A DNA stretch of 64,000 nt from Sordaria brevicollis (GCA_033439795.1 JAUTDP010000008.1:1054001-1118000), one strand, 5' to 3'. Shown: positions 1 to 13,582, counted from the first letter of the stretch. Numbers and translations are program-made. Notes: a model not told the origin generated them from the sequence alone.

Positions 1-2893
1 AAATTATTAATTCTTTTTATTTTACTTTTTCGCTATTTATATAGCCAATTTTAATTTTAAATTATATTACCCATTTAATAAACGAAGATTAGGCAATAAA
101 AACTTTATATAATAAAAAATTAAATATACGTAATATAATATTTAGTATATAATTAATTACGTATCCTATTTAATTTTTTCGTAAAAGAATTTAAATAACG
201 GAATATAATTTAATCGATGCCGATTATATAAATAGTATATTAATAGAAAGGAAATTAAACGCTTTAATTTTAAAATAGGTTTATAATTATAAGTAATAAT
301 TTTACGGCCGTTTTAATATTAAAAATAGAATTATTAAAATAGTAAATTAATAAAATTAATTAAGGTTATACGTTTTTAATATTTAAAAATTAAAGGGCTT
401 TAAAATTAAATAATATAGAACCTTTTTATTAGAATTAGGTTTTACCCGTAGGAAGCGAATTTTATAAACGACCTATACGTATTTAATAGGAATCCGAATA
501 TTAAAGATTTTAAGGGGTAAATCCCTTTTTATATTATAATGGAAAGGAAGATAATTTAAATTATCGAAAGGCGGGAGCGGGTCTTTTTATCCTCAAAGCG
601 TTAATATAGTTATTAAAATGAGCCGGATATTATTTACTTTATTAACCTAATTATTTCCCTTTTTAAAGCGTTTTTCGTTAATAATTAATATATTATAATT
701 CGGAGGAGGATATAAATTTCGAATTTTAATATTACCTACGGGTAATTCGTTATTATATATCGTTTTTATCTTCTTCTTTTTAAATAGTCGTTAGGTAATA
801 AAGTACGCCTTTAATTTACTATCCCGACCGTTAAATTTAATATTTTTATAAATTAAATTCCGACCCCTATTAGATTTAATATCCTTATAAGATTAATAAT
901 TATTAGAATCGTTCGGTTATTAGAAATATAAATTAAACGAATTTATTAAATGTAAATAATAGGATATTTATATATTAAAAATAATAATATCCGTATTATT
1001 ATCCTTAAAAATATCTTCTATAATAATATATTTATTATTCCGCTCTATAAGCCTATTTATAATACGAACGATAAATTAAAAGTTTAAAGGTCGTTTATAA
1101 TATGTTAAAAATATTGAAATATTTGTAATATAATTGGCGAAAAATTAAATAAAGTATTTTAATAATTAAACGGTAATATAAAGTAATAAATTAATATCCG
1201 TAGATTATATTTAGAGGCGTAAATAATAGAAGGTGGAAAACGAAACCTACCCGCGAAACGAATAATAAATTAAAAATTTAAGGGCCGTTTATAATACGTT
1301 ATAGGGATTGAAAATATTTATTAATATAATATATAAAAGGCTAAATAAAATATTTTAATAATTAAATGTAAAAAGATATAATAATAATTAATAATTGTAA
1401 ATTGTAGTTAAAAGCGTAAAGAATAGTAAGGGGTAAAAAATATAAGGAATAAATTAGAATTAAAAAGGAAAGAAGTCTTAGGAAATAAAGTCGGAGGCGA
1501 AGTAATTTCGTTTTATTTCCTAAATTTTTTATTAAATTATATAATTTATAAACTTTACTATATATTTTAACGTTATTAATTATCCTTTTAAAGTATATTT
1601 CCTATATTAAGTTAATAATAAATTATATATTGGGGACTTTCCTTATTAAAATAATAATATTTATATAGGACGCTATATAGGGCGCCGGAAATAGATATTA
1701 AACGGAAATTCTACGTAAGTACGTAAATATATTAAATTGGAATATATCCGATATTTAATCATTAATTTGTAATACCGGCGTTAAATTTACCGAATAGAAT
1801 TTGTTCGCTTTATTGCTTCTATTATTTTATGATTACTTATTAATCGGAATATAGCGTATCCCTTAAGAAATAATTTATTTAATTATATTTATATAATTCT
1901 TAATCCGATATTTATTATAGGTTAATTAACGCTTCGAATAAGAATTTAATTATTAAGCGAACGAATTAAATATATTAATATACCCGAATAAATAAAATAT
2001 TAAAACGAATAGTAGAATAATAATTAATTCGCCGAATAATATATTTATAGTAACCGATAAAATTTATAATTAAAAATTAATTAATATATAGTAAATTAAA
2101 TATTTATTAATTATAGTAGTAGTTATTAAAAGTATTTACGACCTATCGTTCGTTTATTAACTTTAATTTATAAATTTTCTACCGAAATACTAGGAAATCC
2201 CCTATTACCTATTTATTATAAATTATCCTATTTAAAATAATTAATAAAACGAAGTAAAAAAATTATATATTGTACAAATTTTATTTATATAACGCGCCTT
2301 TTTATAATTATAATTTAAAAGTAATATGATTAAATTACTACGATGCGTTTATTAAATACTAATATAATTTTAATATAGTAGCGGGGTATATTATTCGCGT
2401 CCTCCTTATTTTATTTATATATTATATTAGCGTATTTATAGCCTAAAGTTTAAATATACTCCTCTAATTATATATAGAATTTTAAGCCGCTATTTATTAT
2501 ATTAATAATATACGTAAAGACGAATTAGCGTTAAATATTTATATTTTTTTTATAAAATATGCGGTAGTATCGAATACCCTTTTTTAATTAATTATACGAA
2601 CGTCCTATATTGAATTTTCGTTAACTTATTATTCTTCCTTTAAATATTATATTATTATATAAAAACGTTAAGCGGTTTTAATAAAATTATTATAATTAGT
2701 TTTATTAAAAATTAGCGAATATTAAATTAATTAAGCGGTTATAGCGTCCGGTATAAGACCGGTTCTATTATTTTATATTTCTTAGGGCGGGAATTAGGAA
2801 ACGAGGTTAAAAGTATTTTTAGGAGAAGGCGGTTTATTAATATTATTGCTTTATTCGATATATTCGTTTATAATTCGAAATTCGATTTCGTTA

Positions 2894-3241
2894 TTAGGTT
2901 TATAAATAGGTTAATCGGTCGTTTTGGCCGGCTTATTATTAATAATAATATTTAATATTTAAATATCGCCATCCTTATTATTAGGCTTATAAATAGGCTA
3001 ATTAGTCGTTTTAACCGGTTTATCGCTAATAATAACATTTAGTATTTAAATATCGCCGCCTTCGCTATTAGGTTTATAAATAAGCTAATTAATCGTTTTA
3101 ACTAGCTTATTATTAATAATAACGTTTAGTATTTAAATATTATTACCTTCGCTATTAGGCTTATAAATAAATTAATTAATCGTTTTAATCGGTTTATTAT
3201 TAGTAGTAACGTTCTTAATATTAAATATTATATTAATTAAT
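2894..3241 (-). repeat. Four tandem copies of an 87-bp unit
   Basis: The landmark TTAGGYTTATAAATA recurs at 2894, 2981, 3068 and 3155, exactly 87 bp apart each time. The copies differ mostly by C/T and G/A, as expected after RIP. Because 87 is a multiple of three, the array would encode a 29-residue repeat. On the minus strand a recognisable unit reads roughly KPAKTTD-PIYKPN with a stop where a glutamine codon would fit. This suggests a repetitive, Pro/Lys/Thr-rich segment of a dead transposon protein. The last copy is more diverged. Confidence 0.75.
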
Positions 3242-3378
3242 AATTTTATAATTATAAAATCGCCGTCCCTTTTAATTCCTTCGTTAAATAATTCGAATAT
3301 ATCGGTTATATAGGAATTAAAATTAATTGGAATATTATTTATATTATTACCCGGAGTATTAATAATAATTTAACGACC

Positions 3379-6300
3379 TTCGCTTTTACGAAAGTAGGAA
3401 ATTTTTACTTCTACGGAAATAAAATTAATAGAATTCGATTTATTTAATAATATTATTAATAAATATATTTATAATAGCGTTAATATTAGGATATTTTAAG
3501 GTTTATAGGGGGGTATCCTTATAAATAAAGATGTATAGGGGTATAGCGGTATCGTTTACGTTACTATTTAAATTATTAATATTTATTTAATAGATTTTAT
3601 TTTTATAAAAATAAATATTTTACTTTTGTAAAAATAAAGTTAAAGGAACCCGTTTAATTTATTTAATAATATTTCTATTATTTATATTTACTTTAGGTCA
3701 TTTCCGAATACGGCTTTTAAATAGGGTATTTATTTTAAATTCGGACGAATATATATATATTTTATTTTTATACTTATATTTCTCTTCGCGGGTATATAGG
3801 GTAGATCTTCCCTTCAGTCCGCGCCAATTTATAACGTCTTTTAGCGCCTCCTTTAACGCTTTAATTTTAATTTTGCGCCCTTTTATTAATATATTAATAA
3901 ATTAATTATAAATACGGATTAATTTATTCGTTTATTTAATACGCTTTATTTCTTCGGTTTTCGAATTTTTAATAGGGTAAATAGCGAAGCGTTCGATAAG
4001 AAGTATTGTATTTTAAATAGAAGAAATATCCTTTAAAATATTATAAGTAAATTAAATTATTTTATCGAAAATAAGTCGGTATATTGGATTATCCTTTCTT
4101 ATATATAAATTAATAATCCGCGGACCGATTAAAATTATTATATCGTTAAGGAAATTCTAATTAATAAATATCCTAGCCTTAATTCGATATATAAAAACTT
4201 TTACGATTATTGAATAATAATCGCTAATAAATATTATACGGGTAGAATAAAAATTGGTAATTTTTTTAAAAGGATTTACTATTTATAAGAATCGATTAAA
4301 ACTATATAATAAAATATATTTTATAACTTTATAATTAATAATAATCTTAATATTATCTTTTATTTTAATAGGGAGTTATTTTTTTGAATTAAGGTTTATT
4401 ATTAATTCGTAAATTTATTGTACAAAATATTAATTTACTTACGGGCGTAAATTTTACGAAGGGTAAATATAATTTACTTTACGTAACGTTTTCTTTTCTA
4501 TTTAATCCGAAATAATAGCCTTAATAATCGGTAAATACTATTCGATTTAAAATTTTTAATTAATATAATATAAACGCCCTATATATTAGAATATTATATT
4601 CTAATTTTAAATATAATTGAAGCCGATATTTACGTTATATATATAGTATAAGTTTAAACCGGTTATATAAACGTTCGAATTGAAGATTAAAATGTTAATA
4701 TCCGAGTCGCGATTATTTTATTAATTAATAATTACTATACGCTAAATCGGTATTTAGCCCGAATAAATTATTATAACGTTTAAGCCGACTTTATAGAAAA
4801 TAGTAATTATAACCCTATTATAATATTAACGTTAATAAAGATTCGATAACTTTTATTTTTATAAAAGTAAAAAATCCGAGGGAAATATTCGTAATAGATT
4901 TTATTTTTATAAAAATAAAGGTAGGAATAAAGTACTCGTAATAAATTTTACTTTTATAAGAATAAAGGTAAGGATAAATTTATATTTATATTTATAGTAT
5001 ATTAATAATTATTAAAATTCTCTTACGTTTAATATATATTTTAATATATTTTTATATAATTTATACGAATAAAGGAGATTCCGCTAATATTTAATATACT
5101 ATCTTTATCCGATTAATTAGGGGGAGGAGGTTAGTATTATATATTAAATTTTTAAATATATATAATAATCCCTAATTGTAATTAAGGTCGATTAGGGTAT
5201 TAATAACTTCGACGTTAATTATAGGATTATTTCCTTATTTTTATATCGCTTCGATAATATTTTAATATATTAACGGTTTAACTTTTAATAAATAAAATCC
5301 GGACGTTTAATTATTTTCGCTAAATTCGTTTTTATTATTAATTTTATTCCCATTACGTTTGAAACTTTAATCGCTAATAAATCTATAAATAAAATTAACC
5401 GCTTATCTTAAAATTTATATAATTATTAGGTTTTTATAAAGTAATAATTTATATACGTATACGTTATATAATAATAATTATAATAAACGAATAACGTTAA
5501 GGTTGAGCGCGATTTATTTTTTATTCTCTTTAATAATAAGCGTCGCTTCTATTTTATAATCCAGTAAATTTATAAATATATTCCGAAGGAGGTCGTCGGT
5601 TATTTTTGCGAATTTTACCCTCCGTTATTTATACCCCAAATATATTTAATAAATTTATATAAATAGAATTTCGGAAGACGAGAATATAATCGTCCCGTTT
5701 AAAAGAATAAGAAGGGTATTTATACCCCTATTGATTATTAAAATTTATATATAATTTAAAATAATAATTATATATATATTAATTATTTTACCTTCGTCGT
5801 TAATATTATCTTAGAGGTTAAAATATAATATTTATTAATAATATCCTTAATTTTATTTAATTTCCCTTAATTTTTCTCTAACGGAATTAAACGTATCGTT
5901 ATTTATAATATAATTAGGGTAATTTTTTTTGTAGGATATTATAAAATTTTAAACGAATATTAATATTAGGTTGCAATTAAGGCTAAATAGCAATTTAAAA
6001 TATTTCCCTAAATTTAATTTTTTTTAAATTATAATAATAAATGCCCGGATATCGCCGATCTAATTTAATATAGGAGTAATAAAGTAAAATAATCGTTTCT
6101 AATTAAGTAAGCGTTAAATTGCCTATTAAATAATTATATTTTTATTCTTTAGAAATTAAACTTCGTCGACAATTTTAATACTAAATATCGGGTTCTTTTA
6201 TATTATTATACGTAATTCGATTTTATAAAGGATAATTTTATTCTTTAAATTATCGCTATTTATAGGGTTAGGGCGGGGCTTATATTTAAAAAGGGTATTT

Positions 6301-9300
6301 ATACCCTTATCCTTATCCTTAAGGATATATTTATTTATTATAAATAATTTAAATTTATATTCTATATTAATTTCTACTTTTTTAATTTAATTTATATAAA
6401 TCGTAAAATACGAAGCGATTACGATATTAACTACCGTAAATAATTTATCCGAATTCTCTATTTATTCCGCTATTTTCTTATCGAAAGCTTTTTAAATAAA
6501 TATAACGCGTTAATAAGGGTCGTTTTAAGAAATATCCCCAAAAGATCTATATTAAACCTAAAAATTAAATTCGCTAAATATATTATATAATTTATTAAAA
6601 ATCTATATAATTAAACCGGGCGGTATAATAATAATATATAGATAAATTTCGAAAGATTAACCTATTTATTCGATTCTACGGATTCAATAAAATTTTATTA
6701 GAATAGTAATTCTATAAATGAATATTTTACTAATATTAATTTCGTTCGTAAAGAAAGAGAACCTCTATTTGTACGGACCTAAAAATCTATTTGTACGGAT
6801 AAGGCTTTCGCATTTGCGACAGCGCCTTCGCAACCTCGAACAGCGCCTTCGCATTTGCGACAGGGCTTTCGCAACCCCGAACAGCGCCTTCGCAACCCCG
6901 AATCGCATTTTCGCAACGCAAAGCCTTGCATTCCTCCAACGGGAACTCCAATTAGGATATACTTAATTGGAATCGCTGTTGCATCTTATCCTTTACCTTC
7001 TTTTAATTCCGCGCGAAATTTCAATCGCTTTTGGGAATGGAATGTGTTGTCGCGTGAAATTTCGTATAGTAGGAATGAAAAGAATGTTCGGGGTTGCGAA
7101 GGCGTTATTCGGGCTTGCGAAGGCGCTGTTCGGGGTTGCGAAAGCGCCCCGTCGCAAATACGAAGGCGCTATTCGAGGTTGGGAAAGGATACGGCGTTAA
7201 CGCGGCAAATAAAAGCGGGAGAAAAAGTGGGGGTCCGTACAAATAGATTTTTAGGTCCGTACAAATAGAGTTTCTCTAAAGAAAATACCCCGAAGAAGAA
7301 AGCGTAATATATAATTAATAATATATGCGTTTAAAAAAAAATTAATTAAACCCGGCTTTATTTCTATATAAATTAAATTTAATTATAATTTTCGTTTTTA
7401 CGAAAATTAACGTAACGAAGAGATTTTATTTTTATAAAAATAAAAGTAAAATAGAAATACGTATTAATAATTTAATAAAAAAGTAAATCCCGGTTGAAAT
7501 TATTAAAAATTTCCTAATTAATTTATTTATATTTCTTTTTAAATTTTATTATATTATATAATAAAGGAGGGTTATCTTCCTTTATATAATTATAATCCGA
7601 AATAAACCGATTTAATACTTTACCACTTAAGGAAATAAGGGTAACGTCCGTATATTTTTTATATAATAGGTACTTTTTTTAAATAATATTTTTAATAATT
7701 TACCCGGTTTCGATACTCTATTTAATTTAATTAGCGACGTTATTTTATAATTACCCGCCGTCCTTTATATCTTTTATTAAAAATTAAATAAACCGTTCTA
7801 TTATATCGTTTATTATTATAAAATACTCTTTAATTATAATATAATTATAATTATAAAAGAATAGAAACTTTTTAATATTTTTAATATTGAAAGGTCGTAT
7901 TTTTTTCGTAAATTCCTACGACTCCTTTAAGTTAGTAAAATAAATTAATAGGGTTTACTAATCGAGCGCTAAGGCTATATTAATTCCTTTATATTTCTTA
8001 AAGAAATTTTTTAATTTAATAGTAAAATTTCTATTTAGTAAATTACCGGTATAAAATTATATTATAATCCGCGAGCCGATTTTAATTATTTATTATTAAT
8101 AAATATATATTTAGCGCGAAATTTAATTTACGTACCCGAATCGCTTTAATTCTTCGTTTATAGGGTTATAATATATTAATAATTAAAATTTATTCGAATA
8201 TTCGCGTATAATCTTTTTTATTTCGAATATATTTTAATATTATTTATTATATTCGAATATTTTTTTATCCTTCGGATAGAATATTATATTAAAAATAATA
8301 TTAAATATATACGGGCTATAAATAATATTATTAATATTTTAACGTTCGTTACCGAGCGTATATATTCCGGCGTAGTAAGTATTAAAATATAAAAACGTTT
8401 AAAAAATCCTAGCCCAATCGTCGATTATATATTTACCGCGGGTATAAATACCCGGTCCGTTTTCGATTAATGAGAATTTTATATTATTAATATATTCCGG
8501 CTTAATTAAATAGCGTTTAAATATTACGAATAGCGTTACGATTATTATTTCGTCGATTATAATTTAATATAAGGATTTAGGATCCTTTATATTTAGGTTT
8601 ATAAAATCGCTATAGTGGATTATTATTACGTATAGCGGTAGCGTTAATATATTTACGCTAATAATAATCCGTATAATATAATTAATATTCGAATTATTTA
8701 TAAACGTTATTATAACCTTCTTAAAAAAGTTTTAAAAGGATTATATAGTTTTACCTTTTTAGGGGTTATTTTTATTTTTTTCGGGTTAATAAAGCGATTT
8801 TATATAATTGAGCGGTCTAAATTAATTAATTATTAAGAAAATTAAATATTATTTTATTATAATTTTTATATCCGTTGGGTAAAGGTAATTTATTTTTAAA
8901 TTTTACTTATACGAAAGTGAAATTAACGCGCTAATTTTCATTTATACGAAAATAAATTTTATATAATTATTTTTACGAAAACGAAGGCTAATATATTAAT
9001 TTTACTCTTATATAAATAAAATTTAAAGGTATAAATTATTCCTACGAAGGCGAAATTAGGAATATAATAAAAAATAAATAATTTATAATTATAATTTATA
9101 TAAAAATAGAAGTCCTTTGTAGAATTATAATCGAAGATCGAAATTATTTTATTTTTCGGATATTTTATTTTAATATTCTATATCGATATTAAATTAAGGC
9201 CGGTAATTTTATATAATTATACCGTTAATATAAAAAGTTTATTAATATTTTAAAAAATTTCCGAATCGCGTTCGATAAATTTAAAATTAATATTAAGTAA

Positions 9301-10049
9301 TATTATTAATAATACTTTTAATTTTAGGATTGCGTAGATTTTTCCTAAATTATAATAATTAACGTTAATGGGGTAATTATTCTTGAAAAGTATAAATCGG
9401 CCGTACTTTTTATTCGTATTTTATTATTCTTTATTTTTATATTAAATAATATCCGGGTAGTATAAATGTTAGAGTTTATTAATATTAACGTCTTTTTTAT
9501 CGATATATTCCAATTTAGGGTTTAAGTTCGGAATTATAGTTTTAAATAATTCCTTAATTATTTAAATTAGCGGCTTCGGTTTAGCTTTTCGTTTAAGTAA
9601 TATTATAAATTTTATTATTATATAATAATAAATTAGATCGTAAATTTCGTTTTTATAAAAGTAGAAATTTTAATTACTTTCGTTTATATAAAAGTAATAT
9701 TAATTAATTATAGTAGTTAAATTTCGATTAATTTTCGTTTATACGAAAATAATATTAATTAATTATAACGATTACGAATAATAGGAAATTATAATAAGGA
9801 GAGAGAGGAAATTATTTCGAGGAAGGTATAGGGGAAGAAAAGTATAAATTAAAACCGTATATAGATTATAATAATTAATATAGTTTTTAGGGTAAATCCT
9901 TCTTATTAGGTCTATATTTTAATATATATAATTAATAATAGCCCGATTTTTACTTTTATAAAAATAAAAATCGTTCTAAATTCTATTAAAAAAGTCGATT
10001 ATTATAAATAAAAAATATAGGGTCTAATTTACTTTCGTAGAAGTAAAGG
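3379..10049. repeat. Dispersed short palindromic repeat, about 15 copies
   Basis: A near-palindromic motif of 20-26 bp, typified by TTTACTTTTATAAAAGTAAA or TTTACTTCTACGAAAGTAAA, occurs at about 3379, 3402, 3593, 3617, 4850, 4897, 4943, 7388, 7422, 8898, 8933, 8998, 9642, 9672, 9730, 9945 and 10026. Copies lie on both sides of the foldback insertion, are spaced irregularly and sometimes come in pairs. The less mutated ones keep a central TACG or CGTA, so the pre-RIP form was probably an ACTTCTACGAAAGT-like palindrome. The function is unknown; they may be transposon-internal protein-binding sites or an independent microelement. Confidence 0.65.
6757..7276. mobile_element. Foldback/MITE-like element with 8-bp target duplication
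   Basis: A 520-bp island of normal composition lies inside the RIP-ravaged DNA. Its ends are inverted repeats of about 42 bp (6757-6798 and 7235-7276). Each contains two direct copies of CTATTTGTACGG, separated by ACCTAAAAAT. Immediately outside lies the same 8-bp word, TAAAGAAA, at 6749-6756 and 7277-7284, so this is an insertion with a target-site duplication. The inner arms carry arrays of GCGCCTTCGCAACCCCGAAC-type units on the left and their complement on the right, giving a large foldback structure. Eight-bp duplications are typical of hAT-like (also P and Merlin) transposons, so a non-autonomous element mobilised by one of these is the best inference. Small open frames inside do not look like a transposase. 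Confidence 0.8.
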
Positions 10050-12415
10050 TAAGAAGTCGTATATGTATTAAATAAGCGGGTATAGTAAATTATATTAATA
10101 TAGGATAGTATAGGGGAATAATTGAATTTAATTAATAGGTCGCTAAAATATTTATTCAATATAAAATTTAAACGATTTAGGGAACCGATAAAATTTAATA
10201 TAATAAATAAATATAAAATAATATATATATAGTATAAATATTTTTATCCTATTTCCGTTTATACTTCGGTTACCTAATTATACGAATAGGGCGCGCTATC
10301 GATGGCGATAGATTAAAAATTAGCGACGTATTAGTATATAGGATCGTTCCTATATAATTTCTATTTATATTTATACGGGAAGCGGCGTTTCCGCTATTTA
10401 TAATATTAATAATAGGTATTATTTTGCGTTTAATATTATTTATTGCGATAATTATACGTATTTTAATATATTCGGCGACGAAATTAGAGCCGTACGTTTA
10501 AAAATACTTTTAATTTTATAATATTAGTATTTTAATTATTAATTCGGCGATAATATATATAAATTCTATTATATTATTAATTATAAAGCGTATAATTTAT
10601 TAATATATTTCGGGTTAAATAATAATTAAATAGGGAAATTGGAATTCGATATTAGGAATTATAAACGTAAATGAAATATATAATTCGAAGAAACCTTATA
10701 TATAAATAAAGAATATACCCGCTTTATTTATAAACGAAGGAATACCGAACTTCTTTTTTAATTTCTATAATAATTTTTCTATTCGACCGAAGAGATAATT
10801 ATATATATTATAATACTTATTATAGGGGTATTTTTAACGGTTAATATTATATTATATAATTTTAAATAAGGTTTCGCGGAAATAAGGGGCATTAATAACG
10901 GCGTATATATTAAAGGCTTTTTTAATTAATTTAATTTATTATTCCCATTCCGATTTTATTCATTTTCGTAGGCAGAAATCTAAAATTAAAAAAATATTAA
11001 AAATTAAATCTTCGACCAAATATAAAATTAAAATCCAATTTAAAGGTTAAAATTATATAAAATTAAATAAATTGTTTAACATAAATAACGAATTAAATTC
11101 GTATATATAGGATAATTCGACGTATTACGGAACGGGTATAAATAATAGAGCGAAATCGGTCCTAAATTAATTAAAATATTAATAGGGAGCGAAAAAGTAT
11201 ATAATACTACGAATATCGCTAGGGGTATATATAATACGCCCGAAGCGCTATTATAAATCCGTAACGTTTTTTAATTTAATTTAGCTATATTATATAATAT
11301 ATTATACGTTAAATATATTTATACCTATTTTTAATATTACCATAAATATAACAATCCGGTATTATAAATTCGGTATAATAAATTATTAATAGAAACGATT
11401 CTAATTAAGTAGGCGGATATATAAATAATAGATTTAAATAATTAAAGACGTATTTATTCGGTTTCGTAAACCGCATTTAATAAATATTTCGATTAAATAC
11501 TTCCTTACTTTATTAATAAAATCTTTATTATCGATATAAATAATAATTTTTAATATATTTTTAAATATAAAAATGAAGAGGAATTCCAACCGTTCGAAAT
11601 TTTACGTTTCGTTTTTAGGGATAAAATTAAAAATAAACGTAATTTCAAAACGATCGATAAATACTCTAATAATTTAAAAAGACGTTATAAATTATCCGAA
11701 TAGGTAAAAATTTATATACTTTCGAATATATATTTCGGATACTTTAATTAATATTATTATATACCCGAATTAAGGAATAAAAAGGAATAGAATTCGCTAT
11801 AGTTAAAAAAGATTAGAGAAATATAAACGGAATTTACGCTATTAATAAACCGTATAAAATTCGTTAATAGTAATAAATATAATCCTAAACGTAAATTTAT
11901 ATTCGCGGAGGAATTTAAAAAACCGATAATATAATATTTATTCGAATTTAAAGAGGATATAGGTAAATTCGCCTAAACGTATATTATTTTAAAGTATATC
12001 GCCCTAAATTAGTTAATAAATAATTTAAATTTCGAATAAATAAAATATTTACTTTATAAAAATTTTAATTTATTAAAAGAGGATTAATATTAGGATATTT
12101 AATAATAATATCCTATTATTTTTATTTAAAACGATTAAAAGGGATAATTTAAAGTATAATTTTAATAAGAAAGATAATAAATATAATTTAAAATATAATA
12201 TTTTTACCAAAATTAATTATAATAATAAAAATAGTATTATTATACTAATAAATAATACGCCGAATATATTTAATTTATTTAGGCCGAGGTTCGCGTATTT
12301 ACCGATTAGAATTAAAATAATTAAACGGATTTAAAAAAATCCGGATTATAGTACGAATAAAGCGGGTTTAATATTATATATATTCGTTTAAGGCTATATA
12401 TTATATAATAATTAC

Positions 12416-12515
12416 GAGGGCTGCCGCCCCCGTACCCCCGCAAAATTTGCCTGCGGCAAATTTTACACTCGTACTCCAAAGGGGCAGAATTCTACTTGAA
12501 GCTCCGCTTTAATAA
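12416..12515. other. Short unmutated GC-richer fragment
   Basis: About 100 bp with CA and TG dinucleotides intact interrupts the AT-rich DNA. It includes an inverted pair (AAAATTTGCC / GGCAAATTTT at about 12,441-12,464) and ends with TTGAAGCTCCGCTTTA. The latter word recurs at about 13,736 and, as the palindrome TTGAAGCGGAGCTTCAA, at about 13,164. It is probably a fragment of a dispersed repeat. No coding potential is visible. Confidence 0.4.
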
Positions 12516-12540
12516 AGGTTTTAAAGTATACTTTAATTTA

Positions 12541-12720
12541 ATTTGATTTATTATTTATTTATTTATTAATTTATTTTTTATTATTATTATTTATTTATTA
12601 TTATTATTTATTTATTTCTATTATTTATTTATTTATTATTACTATTTATTTATTTATTACTATTTATTTATTTATTATTATTTAATTATTTATTAATTAA
12701 TTTTTTATTTACTATTTAAA
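12541..12720. repeat. TTTA/TTAT low-complexity tract
   Basis: Roughly 180 bp consist almost entirely of TTTA, TTAT and TTA units. On the minus strand this is an A-rich TAAA-type tract that directly follows the tRNA-like segment at 12,745-12,818. Confidence 0.85.
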
Positions 12721-12744
12721 TATTATTAAAAGAATTTTATTTTT

Positions 12745-12818
12745 AGTCCGGCCGGGAATCGAACCGACCGCTCAAGGTTATATATTATAACCGTATATTT
12801 GCTAGGTTGGCTACGACG
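12745..12818 (-). pseudogene. tRNA-like relic
   Basis: Read on the minus strand, this 74-bp stretch has a T-arm-like GGTTCGATTCC, a 5-bp stem GGTTA/TAACC around a 7-base loop in the anticodon-arm position, and a 3' half GCCGGAC in the acceptor position. The acceptor and T stems do not pair well and loop base 33 is not T, so it should not be a working tRNA. It could be a RIP-damaged tRNA gene or the tRNA-derived head of a SINE, given the A-rich tract downstream on the same strand. A chance resemblance is not excluded. Confidence 0.4.
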
Positions 12819-12849
12819 TTTTATTTAGGAAATAAAATCTTTTTTTTTA

Positions 12850-13193
12850 TTATATACCTATTCGTCGGATTTTTTCAAAGCCGTTTTTCTCGGCCGGCAG
12901 GCTAGCTACGGTCACGTAAGTGGTACCATTGTACTCGTCTTCGCTTACTCATCATTTTGGTACCCACTTTTAAATGCCAAGCCCTAAGCGAGCTTGGCGG
13001 ACAGGGATAGGGGGTCTAATCCAACCAATTCCAATTCGAGAAATTTTTTTCAACCAATTGCAGGTCGAGAAACCTCGGGAAGATTTTAGGGATCGACGTA
13101 GGGGTATGGTCCCATTATAGAAGAAGCTACGCTCAACGCTCGTGTTTTTCAACACTTCTCATATTGAAGCGGAGCTTCAAATAATATATATTT
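12850..13193. other. Unmutated repeat fragment
   Basis: About 340 bp of near-normal composition sit between RIP-mutated stretches. The small minus-strand frame at 12,970-13,155 has no recognisable domain and I do not call it a gene. The last 60 bp (13,131-13,193) are repeated at 13,702-13,757, which marks the segment as part of a dispersed repeat. Confidence 0.45.
13131..13193. repeat. Dispersed repeat, copy 1 (second copy 13702-13757)
   Basis: GCTCAACGCTCGT, then a T-rich run, then ACTTCTYATRTTGAAG and AAATAA occur in the same order at 13,702-13,757. The copy here ends in the palindrome TTGAAGCGGAGCTTCAA; the other copy has TTGAAGCTCCGCTTTA. Differences elsewhere are mostly C/T. Confidence 0.65.
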
Positions 13194-13582
13194 GAATATT
13201 GAAAAATAATATAAATAAAATAGTAAGAGATTAATTAAATTCGAATAATTCTATAAATATTAAAATTTTATCGAAAGTAAAACTTATATTTATAATAATA
13301 TTTAAAAATTTTTAAAGTATTTAAATAAAAATTCGTAAAAATACTATACCCCTTCTTAAAAGTAAATAAGTATAGTCGACGGGGGTTACCCCCTAGGGAA
13401 TAAAAAATAATAAATATTGAATAAAGGAAAAAAAAAAAAAAATAAATCGGAAGATTTTATTAGCATTATATTCACTATAATAATTAGGAATTAAAAAAAC
13501 GTATAGTGGGTAAGATAATAGCAAATATTTAATAAATATATTGCGGGAATTGAAAATATTCGTATATATTTTAATAGCCGAC

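Larger units (their letters stand above)
1..12415. repeat. RIP-degenerated AT-rich repeat relic, family unknown
   Basis: This stretch is strongly AT-rich and nearly devoid of the dinucleotides CA and TG, while CG is still common. That is the known outcome of repeat-induced point mutation, which turns CpA into TpA on either strand. Outside the insertion at 6757-7276 there is no open frame of useful length. Parts of the minus strand (for example 7,560-8,100 and 6,400-6,660) read as long frames broken mainly by TAA/TAG, as if glutamine codons had mutated, so I infer a dead transposon coded at least partly on the minus strand. I could not recognise a reverse transcriptase, transposase or helicase motif, and the family stays unassigned. 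Several elements may be joined here. Confidence 0.85.

Noticed and set aside
6718..7268. Three overlapping plus-strand frames of 77-137 codons
   Set aside because: They are created by the inverted and tandem repeats of the foldback element and encode only repeat-derived peptides.
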